DNA from: JAAFIP01 sp963775085
GTDB lineage: Bacteria > Pseudomonadota > Gammaproteobacteria > Burkholderiales > Burkholderiaceae_C
NCBI GenBank assembly: GCA_963775085.1
Contig: CAVZHO010000005.1
Coordinates: forward strand, 302,008 to 366,007
Direction: 5' to 3'
DNA length: 64,000 bases
In this document: positions 63,427-64,000 of the stretch, piece after piece
Layout: each line of letters opens with the position of its first letter
Position numbering within the stretch: position 1 is the first letter of the stretch
Translations under genes and position numbers: made by a program
The notes under the pieces: model-generated
The model's database searches: none
Told to the model about the DNA's origin: nothing
The model's input: the letters and a program-made list of their open reading frames with translations, nothing else

Positions 63427-64000
63427 ATGAACAACGCCACCCCCCACGCCAAAACCAACGACATGTATGCCGCCCGCCGCGCCCGCGTCGCGCCCAGCTG
63501 GGCACAGACAGCATCGCCATCATCCCCACCGCCCCCGAGCGAGCCGCGCAACCGCGACAGCGACTTTTTGTACCGCCACGACAGCTATTTTTACTACCTC
63601 ACCGGTTTTACCGAACCTGGCGCTACATTGCTCATTCAGTCGGACGGCAGCACCACCCTGTTTTGCCAGCCCAAAGACAAAGAGCGCGAAATCTGGGATG
63701 GCCTGCGCCTGGGCCCCGAGGCCGCGCCCGAGGCGCTGGGCGTGAGCGCCGCCCACTCCAGCGCCGAGATGGAACAGCACCTGCCCAAACTGCTGGAAAA
63801 CCAGCACACCGTGTGGTACCCGTTTGCCATCCACAAAGGCCTGGAGACGCGCGTTGACGGCTGGCTGGCCAAGGTGCGCGCCCGCGTGCGCTACGGCGCG
63901 CTGTGCCCCGAGCAGCAGCGCGACCTGTGCAGCATTTTGGACGAAATGCGCCTGATCAAAGACGCGCATGAGATCGCCACTATGCGCCGCGCCGCGCAGA
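63427..64000 (+). CDS. pepP: Xaa-Pro aminopeptidase, N-terminal part (runs off window)
   Basis: The frame starting ATG 63427 is open to the window end (about 191 codons). The N-terminal AMP_N domain is clear: DMYAARRARVA, then NRDSDFLYRHDSYFYYLTGF and TEPGATLLIQSDGSTTLFC, EIWDGLRLGPEAAPEALGVS and CSILDEMRLIKDAHEIATMR. Residues about 23-43 of this frame (PSWAQTASPSSPPPPSE) do not fit the family, while the alternative frame over the same bases reads AQLGTDSIAIIPTAPERA, which does. Two compensating frameshifts near 63485 and 63545 would explain this. Confidence 0.82.
   Translation, partial: MNNATPHAKTNDMYAARRARVAPSWAQTASPSSPPPPSEPRNRDSDFLYRHDSYFYYLTGFTEPGATLLIQSDGSTTLFCQPKDKEREIWDGLRLGPEAAPEALGVSAAHSSAEMEQHLPKLLENQHTVWYPFAIHKGLETRVDGWLAKVRARVRYGALCPEQQRDLCSILDEMRLIKDAHEIATMRRAAQ

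Overview
The window looks like the replication-origin region of a beta-proteobacterial chromosome, most probably Comamonadaceae (Rhodoferax/Polaromonas/Acidovorax-like). The basis is the rpmH-rnpA-yidD-yidC / dnaA-dnaN-gyrB arrangement, the G+C-rich coding sequence, Bug/TctC receptors beside catabolic genes, and typical beta-proteobacterial neighbours (DUF3717+DUF1289, YhdP, GlnE, TerC behind a yybP-ykoY leader). The assignment rests on recognition by eye; no database search was run.

Layout. 1-3.5 kb: end of an MFS transporter, a secreted alpha/beta hydrolase, a Mn2+-type (yybP-ykoY) riboswitch in front of a TerC membrane protein, a small companion gene and a shortened ModA-like binding protein. 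3.5-7.3 kb: a compact minus-strand catabolic cassette with an isocitrate-lyase-family lyase, LeuD-like and LeuC-like dehydratase subunits and a Bug receptor. 7.4-17.6 kb: a seven-gene minus-strand operon for an apparently undescribed synthase-dependent exopolysaccharide. It holds two paralogous NodB-like deacetylases, a membrane glycosyltransferase-2 synthase, a membrane-anchored bactofilin-like protein, a secreted helical hydrolase-like protein, WecB, a YaiO-type outer-membrane barrel and a polytopic membrane protein. 17.9-20.4 kb: a Rieske oxygenase and a second Bug receptor. 20.5-24.3 kb: three secreted proteins (NHL-type beta-propeller, metallophosphoesterase, glycerophosphodiester phosphodiesterase).

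24.3-31.2 kb is an accessory island: hipBA, an orphan XRE regulator, an HNH endonuclease, an A+T-rich nucleotidyltransferase + 2H-phosphoesterase pair, a DUF2442 gene, gene fragments and many short repeats. 31.2-39.6 kb is the origin core: gyrB, dnaN and dnaA on minus, rpmH, rnpA, yidD and yidC on plus, with DnaA boxes on both sides of dnaA. 39.6-55.4 kb is housekeeping: GST, YchJ, a degenerate BLUF protein, DUF3717/DUF1289, a holin-like membrane protein, M48 protease, moaC, glnE, yhdP, a nitrilase-family amidase and a two-component system. 55.4-58.3 kb holds GNAT and YciI genes bracketed by a duplicated response-regulator tail, then palindromic repeats, one of them split by an IS4-family element with an 8-bp target duplication. 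58.3-64 kb: gap, a PKD-like secreted protein, tkt, speD, murU and the start of pepP.

Two dispersed repeat families stand out. One is a long nested palindrome of about 80-100 bp between genes. The other is a roughly 50-bp element around TAGCTGCTTACG...GGACTA that occurs between genes and also, in frame, inside moaC, murU, an M48 protease, the LeuD-like gene and the start of ychJ. The strongest candidates for new biology are the exopolysaccharide operon, the nucleotidyltransferase-2H pair and the protein-embedded repeats.
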